A DNA stretch of 64,000 nt from positions 82,001 through 146,000 of the forward strand of contig JAUQPB010000002.1 of the NCBI GenBank assembly GCA_030550585.1, read 5' to 3'. Position numbers and translations under genes: made by a program. Below are positions 25,555 to 34,752 of the stretch, in pieces (the first letter of the stretch is position 1; each line of letters starts with the position of its first letter). The stretch is from Thermoproteota archaeon (lineage in GTDB: Archaea; Thermoproteota; Thermoprotei_A; Sulfolobales; Ignisphaeraceae). The notes under the pieces were generated by a model. The model was not told where the DNA came from. It worked only from the letters and a program-made list of their open reading frames with translations, and ran no database searches.

Positions 25555-26175
25555 CTAAGTTTTATAGAGCCATTCTATTCCTTTGCTTGTTATAACAAAT
25601 GGTATTTCATGAGAAATGGCTGGTTTTATAATTCTTATGGTTCTTGTCTTATTTGGAAGCACTTTTATTTCAATTATCTTATCAGCCCAGATATTGAGAT
25701 ACTCATAACCTGCAATTATGTTTTCTTCAAGTTTAACCTGCGCACTTGTAATAATCGCAATCCCTTTTTTATTCAAGGAATCCAGTAGTACAAGGATATC
25801 GACAAAGAGTTTGGATGCATAATCCTTTTCAGATTCAACTCTGTATAAATGGTTAATGCTATCCACAATTATCGTAATTACATTGAATTGCATGCTATCA
25901 AGAATTAAAGAGATTAGATGTTCTTGACTTAAAGCAGATGCAAAGTAAAAATTACTTGATTCAAGGCCTAGCTCAATAGCTCTATTTATAAATACCGGGT
26001 CTTCAGTTGATATATAGACAATATTTTCATTACTTATTTTCGAACATTTAAGGATGTTTAATAAGAAATTTGTTTTTCCGCTACCTGCAATGCCATATAC
26101 AACAATTTTAGATGGTTTAGAGAATAAAATACCATCTAATTGGCTATTGCATGTTGAAAGCATTAAAATACTCAT
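25555..26175 (-). CDS. RadA paralogue (RadC/RadB-like RecA-fold ATPase)
   Basis: A single RecA-core protein of 206 residues with Walker A GIAGSGKTNFL (K34) and a Walker B-like ITIIVDSINHLYRVE, followed by IAIITSAQVK. There is no N-terminal DNA-binding domain, and the protein is shorter than RadA, so it matches the archaeal RadA-paralogue (RadB/aRadC) group that assists recombination and repair. A general KaiC-like ATPase is an alternative. It lies 18 bases after the phosphoribosyltransferase stop and may share its transcript. Confidence 0.65.
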   Translation of the reverse strand: MSILMLSTCNSQLDGILFSKPSKIVVYGIAGSGKTNFLLNILKCSKISNENIVYISTEDPVFINRAIELGLESSNFYFASALSQEHLISLILDSMQFNVITIIVDSINHLYRVESEKDYASKLFVDILVLLDSLNKKGIAIITSAQVKLEENIIAGYEYLNIWADKIIEIKVLPNKTRTIRIIKPAISHEIPFVITSKGIEWLYKT

Positions 26176-26193
26176 TCCTCGTTATAAAAATTG

Positions 26194-26871
26194 TTAAGGC
26201 GAGAATATAAGCTCGTTGTTCACTTTCTTTACAATGCCCTTCTTCACAAGCATGTGTATTGCATCATCAATATACCTTCTGTCCACCTCTATTCCATACC
26301 ATTCCCTAAACGCCTCAATAATCTCGTCTATACCCCACGAACTTTTCTTCTTCTCGTTGTACGTTGACTCTAAGATTCTCTTAATGAATTGTGTAACATC
26401 CTCTAGTCTTGTCCATGGATACTGGAACCAATACCACTCTTTTACTTCCATATAATAGTAATCTGGCTTTATTTTAGCTACGGATGATATCCACTGCAAT
26501 GCAGCAGTTCGCAATTCCTTGGGCTTCCATTTTTTTAGGATATATTCCTTGGCTAATATGACAGATTCTCCCGTATCAATAATATCGTCGACAAGCAATG
26601 CCTTCATATTAGAAAGGTCTATTACATATTCAAATTTTATAATGGCTTTTTCACCCTTCTTTGCAGCCTCGGTCCAGTGCTGGGATTGAATTGATACAAG
26701 ATTTTCAACACCTAGAAAATCGCATAAAAGCCTTGCCGGCACATAACCGCCGCGCGAGATCGCAATTACTACATCAGGAATATAGCCATCATTTTCAATC
26801 TTTTTTGCTAACCCCCAGCTCCATTCCACAATATCGTTCCACTCTACCAGCTTTACAGGTATTTTAGGCAT
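26194..26871 (-). CDS. Purine-type phosphoribosyltransferase with C-terminal winged helix
   Basis: A type I phosphoribosyltransferase with the PRPP loop ALLVDDIIDTGES (91-103) and the N-terminal VVIAISRGGYVPARLL (pyrophosphate loop). The WYWFQYPWTR block resembles the base-binding hood of archaeal hypoxanthine/xanthine-guanine PRTs (Gpt-like). Residues about 155-225 form a helix-turn-helix region (IDEIIEAFREWYGIEVDRR and VKKGIVKKV), suggesting a fused regulatory or dimerisation part. Substrate specificity cannot be read from the sequence. Confidence 0.75.
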   Translation of the reverse strand: MPKIPVKLVEWNDIVEWSWGLAKKIENDGYIPDVVIAISRGGYVPARLLCDFLGVENLVSIQSQHWTEAAKKGEKAIIKFEYVIDLSNMKALLVDDIIDTGESVILAKEYILKKWKPKELRTAALQWISSVAKIKPDYYYMEVKEWYWFQYPWTRLEDVTQFIKRILESTYNEKKKSSWGIDEIIEAFREWYGIEVDRRYIDDAIHMLVKKGIVKKVNNELIFSP

Positions 26872-26947
26872 TGTGAATTACCGTAAAAATAGGATTTGCA
26901 GAGGTATATAAACTTAGCTTGAAATAACCATAAACTAATCTTCAAGG

Positions 26948-26956
26948 TTTATAAAA
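26948..26956 (+). promoter_or_regulatory. TATA box for the H/ACA-like RNA
   Basis: TTTATAAAA is centred about 26 bases before the 5' arm of the structured RNA at 26979. No protein gene starts rightward here, so this box supports a separate RNA gene. Confidence 0.55.
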
Positions 26957-26976
26957 CGTGTTTTCGATATAGTTAT

Positions 26977-27055
26977 TGGCCCCCGAGACGGCCGACCCGT
27001 ATAATTGATGAACCGTTGGCGAGCATGGGTACGGGGTCTCTGCGGGGGCTACAAT
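26977..27055 (+). ncRNA. H/ACA-like guide RNA candidate
   Basis: Seven base pairs, GCCCCCG (26979-26985) with CGGGGGC (27043-27049), enclose an internal loop and an upper stem CCCGTA (26996-27001) with TACGGG (27030-27035). An ACA box (27051-27053) follows one base after the lower stem. The top of the internal loop to ACA is 15 nt, within the 14-16 nt rule for H/ACA guides. GATGA and GCGAG in the upper part could form the GA pairs of a kink-turn for L7Ae. A TATA box lies at the right distance. Alternative pairing of GAGAC with GTCTC would shrink the pocket. Targets were not searched. Confidence 0.55.
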
Positions 27056-27069
27056 AAAGAGCTTGTTGG

Positions 27070-28518
27070 TTAGCCTTTTACAACAGCTATTGGAACCAGC
27101 CTTACAACAGGCTTTACCAAATTAGCTCTTGTTGCAACGTCCACAACTCTGTCAACATCTTTGTAGGCCTCTGGAGTCTCCTCAGATAGCTCTCTCATGG
27201 TGGCAGCTCTTACAAGGATTCCCTTTCTTTCTAACATTTCAACAACTTCTCTTGGGGACTTGGCTCTTATTGCAGCAGCTCTACTCATCCATCTTCCAGC
27301 TCCGTGAGGTGCTGACCACCAAGCGTCTTTCGCTCCAGTGTTTGGTATTGTGATATAGCTTGCAGTTCCCATGCTACCAGGAATCAACACTATTTGTCCA
27401 AATTCTCTATGATCTGCTGGTATTTCAGGATGCTGCGGTGGAAATGCCCTTGTAGCACCTTTTCTATGCACTACCAACTTAATTTTTCTTCCTTCAAATT
27501 CGTGCTCCTCTATCTTGGCAATATTATGGGCAACATCATAAATAATCTTTATACCGAGCTTTTCATAGTCTGCAAAGCCAAAGGCCTTTGCAAAGGACTC
27601 TCTAGCCCAGTGTGTTATCAGCTGTCTGTTGGCCCATGCATAGTTCGCAGCCGCTGCCATAGCGGCGAAGTAGTCCTGCCCTTCAGGGCTGTTGAATGGA
27701 ACTGCCGCAAGCTCTCGGTCAGGCACTTCTATTCCATATCTCTTCATAGCTCTCTCCATAATCATTAGATAATCACTTGCAACCTGGTGTCCAAGACCCC
27801 TTGAACCTGTGTGCACCATTATTGTTATCTGCCCCTCTTCAAATATTCCTATCCTTTTTGCTATATCTGGAAGATATATTCTGTCAACAACTTGGATTTC
27901 TAGAAAATGATTCCCACTACCAAGGGTGCCTAACTGTGGTGCCCCTCTTTCCTTGGCTCTCTTGCTCACCTTTGATGCATCAGCAGCCTCTATTCTTCCT
28001 CTAGATTCCGTATGCTCTATATCATATTCTGTTGCATATCCTTGTCTAAGTGCCCATTGCGCCCCTTCTTCGAGTACATTATTAAGCTCGGCTTCTGTCA
28101 ATCTGATTTTACCTGTTGCACCAACGCCGCTTGGGATGTTTCTGAATACTAAATCAACCAATTCGCGAAGCCTTGGTTTCACATCCTTGACTGTGAGATC
28201 TGTTCTTAAGACTCTCACACCACAGTTGATATCGTAGCCCACGCCACCTGGGCTTACAACCCCATTCTCTAGATCAAAACCTGCTACACCCCCTATTGGG
28301 AACCCATAACCTTGATGACCATCAGGAAGAGTGTAACTGGCTCCTACAATACCCGGTAGACAAGACACATTTGCTGCCTGTTCTAGTGTTGCATCCTCTT
28401 TCATCTTATTTAATAAAAAATCATCAGCATATATAATTGCAGGAACCTTCATACATTTCTTATACTCTTTTGGGATAATCCAAATTACATCACTAATACG
28501 TTTTAAGTTTGTAACCAT
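27070..28518 (-). CDS. rtcB: tRNA-splicing RNA ligase RtcB
   Basis: RtcB joins 2',3'-cyclic phosphate and 5'-OH RNA ends using Mn and GTP, completing tRNA and intron splicing. Key blocks are PDGHQGYGFPIGGVAGFD, GGVGYDINCGVR (metal ligands D96 and C99), LGTLGSGNHFLEIQ, HTGSRGLGHQ and the late APHGAGRWMSR containing the guanylylated histidine. Length (482) is typical and no intein is present, unlike some archaeal homologues. It would process the cbf5 and tRNA-Tyr introns seen in this window. Confidence 0.96.
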   Translation of the reverse strand: MVTNLKRISDVIWIIPKEYKKCMKVPAIIYADDFLLNKMKEDATLEQAANVSCLPGIVGASYTLPDGHQGYGFPIGGVAGFDLENGVVSPGGVGYDINCGVRVLRTDLTVKDVKPRLRELVDLVFRNIPSGVGATGKIRLTEAELNNVLEEGAQWALRQGYATEYDIEHTESRGRIEAADASKVSKRAKERGAPQLGTLGSGNHFLEIQVVDRIYLPDIAKRIGIFEEGQITIMVHTGSRGLGHQVASDYLMIMERAMKRYGIEVPDRELAAVPFNSPEGQDYFAAMAAAANYAWANRQLITHWARESFAKAFGFADYEKLGIKIIYDVAHNIAKIEEHEFEGRKIKLVVHRKGATRAFPPQHPEIPADHREFGQIVLIPGSMGTASYITIPNTGAKDAWWSAPHGAGRWMSRAAAIRAKSPREVVEMLERKGILVRAATMRELSEETPEAYKDVDRVVDVATRANLVKPVVRLVPIAVVKG

Positions 28519-28831
28519 GGTCTTTATTCACCAGCTCTATCTAATACTATGTAAATAACTCTTGACTAATAAGCTTAAGATATGAGCTATATTTCAAGTT
28601 TCACATAATTGTATTTATATACCTAGCTATAAAGACAGCCAATCAAAAACTGAGCTTAATATTCATTTGTATTCATTTGGTGGCAACCGTGTTTACTAGG
28701 TTTAGACGCTCAATAAAGCTTTTATTTCTACTTAATCAAACCACTATATGCTCGATACATGCTTATAAACCATGTTTAGTCTTGAAGTGTGAAATCAAAT
28801 ATAATGTAGGTTGAAAGTGGTGCATAGATAA
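28519..28831. other. Intergenic promoter region between rtcB and rpl22
   Basis: No gene is seen. The gap is AT-rich and contains candidate TATA elements (TTTATATA near 28614, CTTATAAA near 28762) for the divergent rtcB and the long rpl22 transcription unit, and a short direct repeat TATTCATTTG near 28661-28680. I found no guide-RNA box pairs in it. Confidence 0.5.
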
Positions 28832-29314
28832 ATGGGGCATTGGCGCTATCCCAAACCCGAAGGTGTGGATGAGACAAAGACAGCTAGAGCTGTTATAAGA
28901 GATGTGCCAATGTCATTTAAAGAGGCTTATGAAGTTTGTAAGGTTATTAGAGGTATGATGTTGTCGGAGGCAAAGGATCTACTTAAAAAAGTTGTAGAGT
29001 TGAAAGAGCCAATACCATACACTAGATACAAGCTTAGTATAGCTCATAAGCGTGGCTTGGCAAGAAGGTGGGATAGGTTCAAAAGTCCTATAGGCAGATA
29101 TCCTGTAAAAGTTGCTAAAAACATTTTAAAGTTATTGGAAAACGTAGAGAATAATGCTGCTAATAAGGGTCTCAATCCCGACAAGCTAAAGATAATTCAT
29201 ATCGCTGCCCATAAAAGCTATTACCTTAAGAAATGGATGCCACGAGCCTTTGGAAGAGCCACTCCATGGTTCAGAACTCACACAAGCGTTGAGGTGATAG
29301 TGGCAGAGGTGTGA
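28832..29314 (+). CDS. rpl22: Large ribosomal subunit protein uL22
   Basis: uL22, 160 residues, starting MGHWRYPKPEGVDETKTARA with the archaeal core DVPMSFKEAYEVCKVIRGM and the C-terminal tunnel hairpin region RAFGRATPWFRTHTSVEVIV. It opens a co-directional block of more than twenty genes. uL2 and uS19, which normally precede it, are located at 9.5-10.7 kb on the other strand. Confidence 0.96.
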   Translation: MGHWRYPKPEGVDETKTARAVIRDVPMSFKEAYEVCKVIRGMMLSEAKDLLKKVVELKEPIPYTRYKLSIAHKRGLARRWDRFKSPIGRYPVKVAKNILKLLENVENNAANKGLNPDKLKIIHIAAHKSYYLKKWMPRAFGRATPWFRTHTSVEVIVAEV

Positions 29315-29320
29315 ATTAGT

Positions 29321-29947
29321 ATGGTAAACATAAAGAGATATTTTATTGAACAAGGCATAAAGAAGGTTGCTGTAGACGAGTATCTAGCAAGCAAGTTCTG
29401 GAGAGCTGGATATGCAGGTGTTGATATTATTAGAACCCCACTTGGTACAAGAGTCATAATATATGCTCTGAGACCAGGTCTTATAATTGGGCGTAAGGGT
29501 CAAACCCTAAAAACAATTCAAACTGTATTGGAGAAACTTTTCGGAATTGAGAATCCACAGATAACCGTAGTTGAGGTTGAGAACCCAGATCTTAATGCAA
29601 GGGTTGTGGCTTTCAATATCGCGCTTGCACTAGAAAGAGGTGTTCACTTTAGGAGAGCAGGTTTCATAGCGTTGCGAAGGGTTATGGCAGCTGGAGCATT
29701 AGGCTGCGAAATAGTTATTAGCGGTAAGCTTGTTGCTGAGAGGGCACGTTATGAGAAGCTAAAAGCGGGAAAGGTTTACAAATCGGGAGAACAGAGTCTT
29801 AAACTTGTTGATAGGGCTGTTGCCCACGTTTTGCTAAAGCCTGGTATGTATGGTGTTGAGGTTATAATATCAAAGCCTGGCATCACCTCTGACCACGTTG
29901 AAATCGTTAGCATGTCTCAGACAGGAGGAGAGCAGGTAAGGAGCTAG
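29321..29947 (+). CDS. rps3: Small ribosomal subunit protein uS3
   Basis: uS3, 208 residues, with the N-terminal KH domain including LRPGLIIGRKGQTLKTIQ and the C-terminal domain GALGCEIVISGKLVAERA and KPGMYGVEVIISKPG. It lines the mRNA entry channel. The start lies 6 bases after the uL22 stop. Confidence 0.96.
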   Translation: MVNIKRYFIEQGIKKVAVDEYLASKFWRAGYAGVDIIRTPLGTRVIIYALRPGLIIGRKGQTLKTIQTVLEKLFGIENPQITVVEVENPDLNARVVAFNIALALERGVHFRRAGFIALRRVMAAGALGCEIVISGKLVAERARYEKLKAGKVYKSGEQSLKLVDRAVAHVLLKPGMYGVEVIISKPGITSDHVEIVSMSQTGGEQVRS

Positions 29948-29958
29948 GTGAATAAACA

Positions 29959-30189
29959 ATGAGTGACAGACCACTCAAAGCTGAGGAGATAAGATCTATG
30001 AGTATGGAAGAGAGGCTAAGGTTGTTGAATGAGTTGAAATTGGAACTCACAAGGCTCTTGACACAGGCTAGAACAGGAACATTAACCAATGTAGCAAGAA
30101 TAAGGATAGTTAGAAAGAATATTGCTAGAATACTAACTGTAATTAATGAGGAACGCAAAGGTAAGAAGACCCATGATCAGAACAGATAA
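29959..30189 (+). CDS. rpl29: Large ribosomal subunit protein uL29
   Basis: uL29, 76 residues and all helical, with LKAEEIRSMSMEERLRLL and ELTRLLTQARTGTLTNVARI followed by VRKNIARILTVINEE. Its 3' end overlaps the RNase P subunit gene by 17 bases if the downstream start at 30173 is used. Confidence 0.95.
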   Translation: MSDRPLKAEEIRSMSMEERLRLLNELKLELTRLLTQARTGTLTNVARIRIVRKNIARILTVINEERKGKKTHDQNR

Positions 30190-30460
30190 GAACATAGTAT
30201 ATCATGAATTAATAGGTTTGCAAGTCGAGGTCGTATCTCACCTCAATCCGTCATTAATTGGCGTAAAAGGCGCTGTTGTAGATGAGACTATGAATACACT
30301 TCGAATAGCTGATGTCAACCGCAGAAAAATTGTAACAGTAATGAAGAGTGGAGGAATATTTGCATTCACTATACCAGAGAGTGGTACAAAGGTTTATATT
30401 GATGGTAGCCAGATAGTTGGAAGGCCTGAGGATAGACTTAAAAAGTTGGCTAGACGATAA
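30173..30460 (+). CDS. rnp1: Ribonuclease P protein component 1 (Rpp29/Pop4)
   Basis: Archaeal Rpp29, a protein subunit of RNase P that matures tRNA 5' ends. The Sm-like beta barrel appears as YHELIGLQVEVVSHLNPSLI, GVKGAVVDETMNTLRI and FTIPESGTKVYIDGSQIVG. I use the ATG at 30173 (95 residues) because GGTAAG precedes it; an ATG at 30146 lacks a ribosome-binding site. Its place between uL29 and uS17 is the conserved archaeal order. Confidence 0.93.
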   Translation: MIRTDKNIVYHELIGLQVEVVSHLNPSLIGVKGAVVDETMNTLRIADVNRRKIVTVMKSGGIFAFTIPESGTKVYIDGSQIVGRPEDRLKKLARR

Positions 30461-30490
30461 GGTAATGTCTAAGAAGAGTAGTGAGATGTG

Positions 30491-30862
30491 ATGTCTGCAC
30501 AGCAAAATGTTCAAGCTAGGAACATAGGCATTGTATATCCTGGGCTAAAACCACCCGAGAAGGTTTGTAACGATAAGAAATGTCCCTGGCATGGCAATGT
30601 CAGGGTCAGAGGCTTGCTGCTTGTTGGAAAAGTGATAAAGTCGAGAATGCAGAACACAGTTGTTGTTGAGAGAGAGTATGTGGTTTGGGTAAGGAAGTTT
30701 AAGAGATATGAAAGAAGGAGAAGTAGAATACATGCTCACAACCCTCCATGCATCTCAGCTAAAGAAGGTGATATTGTGCTTATAGGCGAGACTAGACCTT
30801 TGGCAAAAAGTGTGTCTTTTGTTGTGTTAGGTGTGATTGGCAAAGCAAAGGTGGGTGAATAG
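30491..30862 (+). CDS. rps17: Small ribosomal subunit protein uS17
   Basis: uS17, 123 residues, with an archaeal N-terminal extension containing CNDKKCPWHGNVRVRG (possible metal-binding Cys pair) and the OB-fold core GLLLVGKVIKSRMQNTVVVE and EGDIVLIGETRPLAKSVSFV. GTG at 30488 and ATG at 30491 are adjacent start options. Confidence 0.95.
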   Translation: MSAQQNVQARNIGIVYPGLKPPEKVCNDKKCPWHGNVRVRGLLLVGKVIKSRMQNTVVVEREYVVWVRKFKRYERRRSRIHAHNPPCISAKEGDIVLIGETRPLAKSVSFVVLGVIGKAKVGE

Positions 30863-30865
30863 CTC

Positions 30866-31291
30866 ATGGCTGCTAAGAGGGCGAAGACAGGTGCGGCTTT
30901 TCCAAGAAGAAGAAGAGTTGCTGGTATAATTAATGGGACAAGATTGGTTGTCGCAGACAATAGTGGAGCTAAAGAGGTTATGGTTATAGGTGTTGTAGGG
31001 CTAAAGACTAGGTTAAGGAGGATACCATTTGCAACTGTCGGTGACATGGTTATAGCAACTGTTAAGAAAGGAAATCCTGAGCTGATAGGGCAGATCACAC
31101 GGGCTATAGTTATAAGGCAGAAGAAGCCCTATAGAAGACCTGATGGCACGTGGATAGCGTTTGAAGACAATGCATGTGTGTTAGTCAACCCCGATGGAAC
31201 GCCAAAAGGAAAAGAAATAAGAGGTCCCGTTGCTAGGGAAGCTGTTGAGAGATGGCCCCAAATTGCAAACATGGCAACAATAGTTGTGTGA
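30866..31291 (+). CDS. rpl14: Large ribosomal subunit protein uL14
   Basis: uL14, 141 residues, with the conserved [35 protein letters not shown] and the C-terminal [20 protein letters not shown]. It sits at the subunit interface and takes part in aIF6 and GTPase-factor docking. The start is 3 bases after the uS17 stop. Confidence 0.96.
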   Translation: MAAKRAKTGAAFPRRRRVAGIINGTRLVVADNSGAKEVMVIGVVGLKTRLRRIPFATVGDMVIATVKKGNPELIGQITRAIVIRQKKPYRRPDGTWIAFEDNACVLVNPDGTPKGKEIRGPVAREAVERWPQIANMATIVV

Positions 31292-31307
31292 GAGAGGTGT
31301 GAGAGAC

Positions 31308-31751
31308 ATGGAGCTCAAAACTGTGCAGCCAAGGAAGCAAAGAAAAAGATTGTTTAACCTACCTCTTCACTTAAGATGGAGATTGCTCACCGCACCTCTA
31401 TCCGAGGACTTGAGAAAAGAGCTAGGAATCAAAAGGCTGTACATAAGGAGTGGCGATGTTGTTAGAATAGTTAGAGGTGATTGGAAGGGCCACGAAGGCA
31501 AGGTCGTTAATGTCGACTTAAAAAGGGGTAGGATATATATAGAAGGTGTAACTATTAAAAAGGCAGATGGAACTGACGTATACTATCCCATACACCCATC
31601 AAAAGTGATTATTGTAAAGCTTGGAGAGGTTGATGAGGTAAGGAGGAAAATAATTGAGAGAAGACAGAAGAGCAGAGAGGAGCTGGTTAAGATCGGAAAA
31701 GCAAAACCTCTTAATGAAGATCAGAAAAAGCTTGTTGAAAAAACCGGATAG
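31308..31751 (+). CDS. rpl24: Large ribosomal subunit protein uL24
   Basis: uL24, 147 residues from the ATG at 31308, preceded by GAGGTGTGAG. The KOW motif is [19 protein letters not shown], and archaeal features are [17 protein letters not shown] and a helical C-terminal tail. An in-frame codon at 31284 would overlap uL14 and add residues absent from homologues. Confidence 0.95.
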   Translation: MELKTVQPRKQRKRLFNLPLHLRWRLLTAPLSEDLRKELGIKRLYIRSGDVVRIVRGDWKGHEGKVVNVDLKRGRIYIEGVTIKKADGTDVYYPIHPSKVIIVKLGEVDEVRRKIIERRQKSREELVKIGKAKPLNEDQKKLVEKTG

Positions 31752-31760
31752 GTGTAGTCT

Positions 31761-32522
31761 ATGGCTCGAATGGGGGGATCAAAACATCTAAAAAGATTGG
31801 CTGCTCCTTGGTTCTGGCCTATTCTTAGAAAGGAGTATAAATGGGTTGTAAAGCCTTCGCCCGGACCTCATCCAATCGACAGAAGTCTGCCTTTACTTGT
31901 TGTCATAAGAGATGTTCTTGGTTTGGCTGAGACTGCAAGGGAGGCTAAGAGAATAATATTTGATGGAAAGGTTTATATAGATGGGGTAGTTCGAAAAGAC
32001 TATAAATTTCCAGTTGGCGTTATGGACACTATTTCAATACCTGATATAGACTTTTATGCACGGTTTGTTCCATACCCAGTAAAGTGCCTCTGGTATGTTA
32101 ATATACCTAAGGAAGAAAAGTCTTTGAAAATAGTCAGAGTAGAAAATAAGACCACTGTAAATGGAGGAGACATACAATTGAATTTAATGGATGGGAGGAA
32201 TATACAAATCAAGGTTAAAGATCCTACAAAACCTGTTGAAGCATCTAATATATCGACTCTCGACTCTTTATTGATAGAAGTTCCATCGCAGAATATATTG
32301 CAGCACATAAAATTAGATGTCGGCAAGCTTGCTGTGGTAATACATGGTAGAAATGTTGGAAGAATTGGAAGAATAGTAAGTATAGACATCAAGCCAGGTC
32401 TCAAAAAAAGAAGATCTATCGTGATGTTAGAAGATTTACAAGGCCATAGGTTTCAAACAATTTTAGATTACATAGTAGTCATAGGTGAGGATAAGCCCTT
32501 GATAACTGTGGCAGGGATATAG
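31761..32522 (+). CDS. rps4e: Small ribosomal subunit protein eS4
   Basis: eS4, 253 residues: MARMGGSKHLKRLAAPWFWP, an S4-like RNA-binding region AKRIIFDGKVYIDGVVRKDY, a central barrel and a C-terminal KOW-type segment LAVVIHGRNVGRIGRIVSI. eS4 is archaeal/eukaryal specific. The start follows uL24 by 9 bases. Confidence 0.96.
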   Translation: MARMGGSKHLKRLAAPWFWPILRKEYKWVVKPSPGPHPIDRSLPLLVVIRDVLGLAETAREAKRIIFDGKVYIDGVVRKDYKFPVGVMDTISIPDIDFYARFVPYPVKCLWYVNIPKEEKSLKIVRVENKTTVNGGDIQLNLMDGRNIQIKVKDPTKPVEASNISTLDSLLIEVPSQNILQHIKLDVGKLAVVIHGRNVGRIGRIVSIDIKPGLKKRRSIVMLEDLQGHRFQTILDYIVVIGEDKPLITVAGI

Positions 32523-32534
32523 GGTGGTAGCTCA

Positions 32535-33164
32535 ATGTCGTCAATGGCAATAATAAAGAACGGATGTATAACACTGTCTTCGGTGCCAGAGACATATTCA
32601 AGCTCTATTTTAAACCAAGAAACTGTCAACTCTATAATTAAGATGTGGAGAGAAAAGCCTATGACAATACCAAGAATAGCTAAGGTAACAGTAAATATTA
32701 GTGTTGGGGGAGCTTCGGAAAGACTTGAAAAGGCTGTGAAATTGCTTGAGCAGCTAACAGGTCAAGAACCATCTATACGCAAAGCTAAGAAGACTATTAG
32801 AGAATTTGGCATTAGTAGGAGGCAACCTATAGCTGCTGTAGTCACTCTTCGTGGACAAAAGGCACTAGAATTCCTTAGGAAGGCCCTTTATGCCGTTAAT
32901 AACACGCTTAAGTTAACCTCTTTTGATGATTATGGCAATGTCTCTTTTGGAATTAAAGAGCATTTGCTATTGCCTGGTGTAAGATACGATCCAGAGATAG
33001 GCATATTTGGAATGGATGTTGCTCTAACCTTTGAAAGGGCTGGTTTCAGGGTTATGAGAAGACGTAGGAAAAAGGTATCATCAATACCGCGAAGACATAG
33101 GGTAAGGAAGGAGGAGAGCATACTCTTGCTAGAGATTTTATTTAGGGTTCGTGTTACGAGCTGA
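32535..33164 (+). CDS. rpl5: Large ribosomal subunit protein uL5
   Basis: uL5, 209 residues, with KPMTIPRIAKVTVNISVGG, LLEQLTGQEPSIRKAKKTIR and the P-site-facing loop FGIKEHLLLPGVRYDPEIGI followed by GMDVALTFERAGFRV. It binds 5S rRNA. The first 35 residues (Ser/Thr rich) form an unusual extension; an internal start is possible, but GGTGG precedes the ATG at 32535. Confidence 0.95.
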   Translation: MSSMAIIKNGCITLSSVPETYSSSILNQETVNSIIKMWREKPMTIPRIAKVTVNISVGGASERLEKAVKLLEQLTGQEPSIRKAKKTIREFGISRRQPIAAVVTLRGQKALEFLRKALYAVNNTLKLTSFDDYGNVSFGIKEHLLLPGVRYDPEIGIFGMDVALTFERAGFRVMRRRRKKVSSIPRRHRVRKEESILLLEILFRVRVTS

Positions 33165-33178
33165 GGGAGGTGAGTTAA

Positions 33179-33343
33179 ATGGGTAAGTATAGACCTCCTG
33201 CAGAAAGAAAATATGGACGCGGTGCACAAGTATGTAGAAGATGTGGTAACAGGGATGCGGTAATACAGAAATATGGTATATACCTCTGTAGGCAATGTTT
33301 TAGAGAGGTAGCTATGGTAATGGGGTTTAGAAAGTATAACTAA
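33179..33343 (+). CDS. rps14: Small ribosomal subunit protein uS14 (zinc-binding)
   Basis: A short 54-residue gene between uL5 and uS8: MGKYRPPAERKYGRG, then C19-x2-C22 in VCRRCGNRD and C37-x2-C40 in YLCRQCFREVA, ending MGFRKYN. This is the zinc-ribbon form of uS14. GGAGGTGAG lies 5-13 bases before the ATG. Confidence 0.96.
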   Translation: MGKYRPPAERKYGRGAQVCRRCGNRDAVIQKYGIYLCRQCFREVAMVMGFRKYN

Positions 33344-33348
33344 GGTGA

Positions 33349-33756
33349 ATGTCTATGACAATGTTAGATACACTTGCAAATGCACTTGCAACAATCACAA
33401 ATGCTGAGGCTAGGAGGAAATCAGAGGCGCTGATATGGCCAGCTTCAAAACTCATAATAAGGGTTCTAAGAGTTATGCAAAAATATGGTTATGTTGGAGA
33501 ATTTGAGTATATAGATGATGGTAGATGGGGAAAGATACTAGTTCAGTTAATGGGCAGGATAAACAAGGCAGGTGCTATAAAGCCTAGGATTGCTGTTTCA
33601 TATAGAGATTTGTTGCAGATGCCTCACTATATAAGAAGGTACTTGCCCTCGAAAGACATTGGAATACTAATCCTATCGACAAACCAGGGCGTTCTCTCCC
33701 ATAAAGAGGCTATAGAAAAGAAAATAGGCGGCATTCTAATAGCCTATGTCTACTAG
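33349..33756 (+). CDS. rps8: Small ribosomal subunit protein uS8
   Basis: uS8, 135 residues, with [38 protein letters not shown] and the C-terminal [21 protein letters not shown]. The start lies 5 bases after the uS14 stop. Three ATG codons within five codons leave the exact start open by a few residues. Confidence 0.95.
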   Translation: MSMTMLDTLANALATITNAEARRKSEALIWPASKLIIRVLRVMQKYGYVGEFEYIDDGRWGKILVQLMGRINKAGAIKPRIAVSYRDLLQMPHYIRRYLPSKDIGILILSTNQGVLSHKEAIEKKIGGILIAYVY

Positions 33757-33767
33757 CAGTGGTGAAA

Positions 33768-34316
33768 ATGGCTAAGGCAGTGCATTTAGTTGATCAAATA
33801 GAGATTCCAAACGGTGTTGAGGTAGAGGTAAACAATAAAATAGTTAGGGTTAAGGGACCTAAGGGAGAGCTCGTAAGAGATTTTAGCTATGCGAAAAACA
33901 TAGATATCAGAGTGGAAAATGGTAAAGTAGTTCTAGAGACCTTCTTTGCTAACAGCAAGACAAAAGCATTGTTATACACAATTTCTTCTCATATAAACAA
34001 TATGATAATCGGTGTAACGAAAGGTTGGAGATACAAGCTCAAGGTTGTTTCTTCGCACTTTCCTGTTACTGTTAAGGTTTCTGGAGATAATGTGATTATC
34101 GAGAACTTTCTTGGTGAAAGAGCTCCTAGAAAGGCAAAGATATTAGAAGGTGTTAAGGTTAAGGTTGAGGGCAAGGACATAATTGTTGAGGGAGTGGATT
34201 TGGAGAAGGTTTCGCAAACAGCTGCAAACATAGAAATTGCTACTAAAGTTAAAGACAAAGATAGGAGGATATTTGTTGATGGTATATACATCTATGAGAG
34301 GGGTGTAGCAGAATGA
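33768..34316 (+). CDS. rpl6: Large ribosomal subunit protein uL6
   Basis: uL6, 182 residues beginning [20 protein letters not shown], with the two repeated alpha-beta domains, for example [18 protein letters not shown] and [22 protein letters not shown] codons at 33759 and 33762 are alternative starts. The stop overlaps the eL32 start by 4 bases. Confidence 0.95.
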   Translation: MAKAVHLVDQIEIPNGVEVEVNNKIVRVKGPKGELVRDFSYAKNIDIRVENGKVVLETFFANSKTKALLYTISSHINNMIIGVTKGWRYKLKVVSSHFPVTVKVSGDNVIIENFLGERAPRKAKILEGVKVKVEGKDIIVEGVDLEKVSQTAANIEIATKVKDKDRRIFVDGIYIYERGVAE

Positions 34317-34744
34317 GTGCTGATTATAAAGAGATGTTAGCAAAAAGAATAGAAATATTAAGAAGTTTGAGAAAGAAAAGAAGGGTATTGCTATTGAAAA
34401 TGCGTATGAGAAAACCAGAGTTTCTTAGATGGCTGTGGTGGAAGTTTGCAAAGTTTGAAAATAACCTGAAGTGGAAAAGGCCTAGGGGAAAAGATAATCC
34501 AGTTAGGTTAGCGCTGAAGGGTTATCCACCCAAAGCGTCTATAGGTTATGGCACACCAAATGAAATTAAGGATCTTCATCCCAGTGGGTTAAAGCCGGTA
34601 GTGGTTGCAAACGTGGCAGATCTGAATAAGCTTGATCCATCAAAGCATATAGTTTATATAGCCTCAAGCGTAGGCCTTAAAAAGAGACTAGAGTTAGTTA
34701 AGCTAGCTAAGTCAAAGGGTTTAAAGGTAGCTAATGAGAGGTGA
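34313..34744 (+). CDS. rpl32e: Large ribosomal subunit protein eL32
   Basis: eL32, 143 residues, with the family core [20 protein letters not shown] and [22 protein letters not shown], then [20 protein letters not shown]. Archaeal/eukaryal specific. It overlaps both neighbours slightly, as usual in this compact operon. Confidence 0.95.
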   Translation: MSADYKEMLAKRIEILRSLRKKRRVLLLKMRMRKPEFLRWLWWKFAKFENNLKWKRPRGKDNPVRLALKGYPPKASIGYGTPNEIKDLHPSGLKPVVVANVADLNKLDPSKHIVYIASSVGLKKRLELVKLAKSKGLKVANER

Positions 34745-34752
34745 GGTTATTA

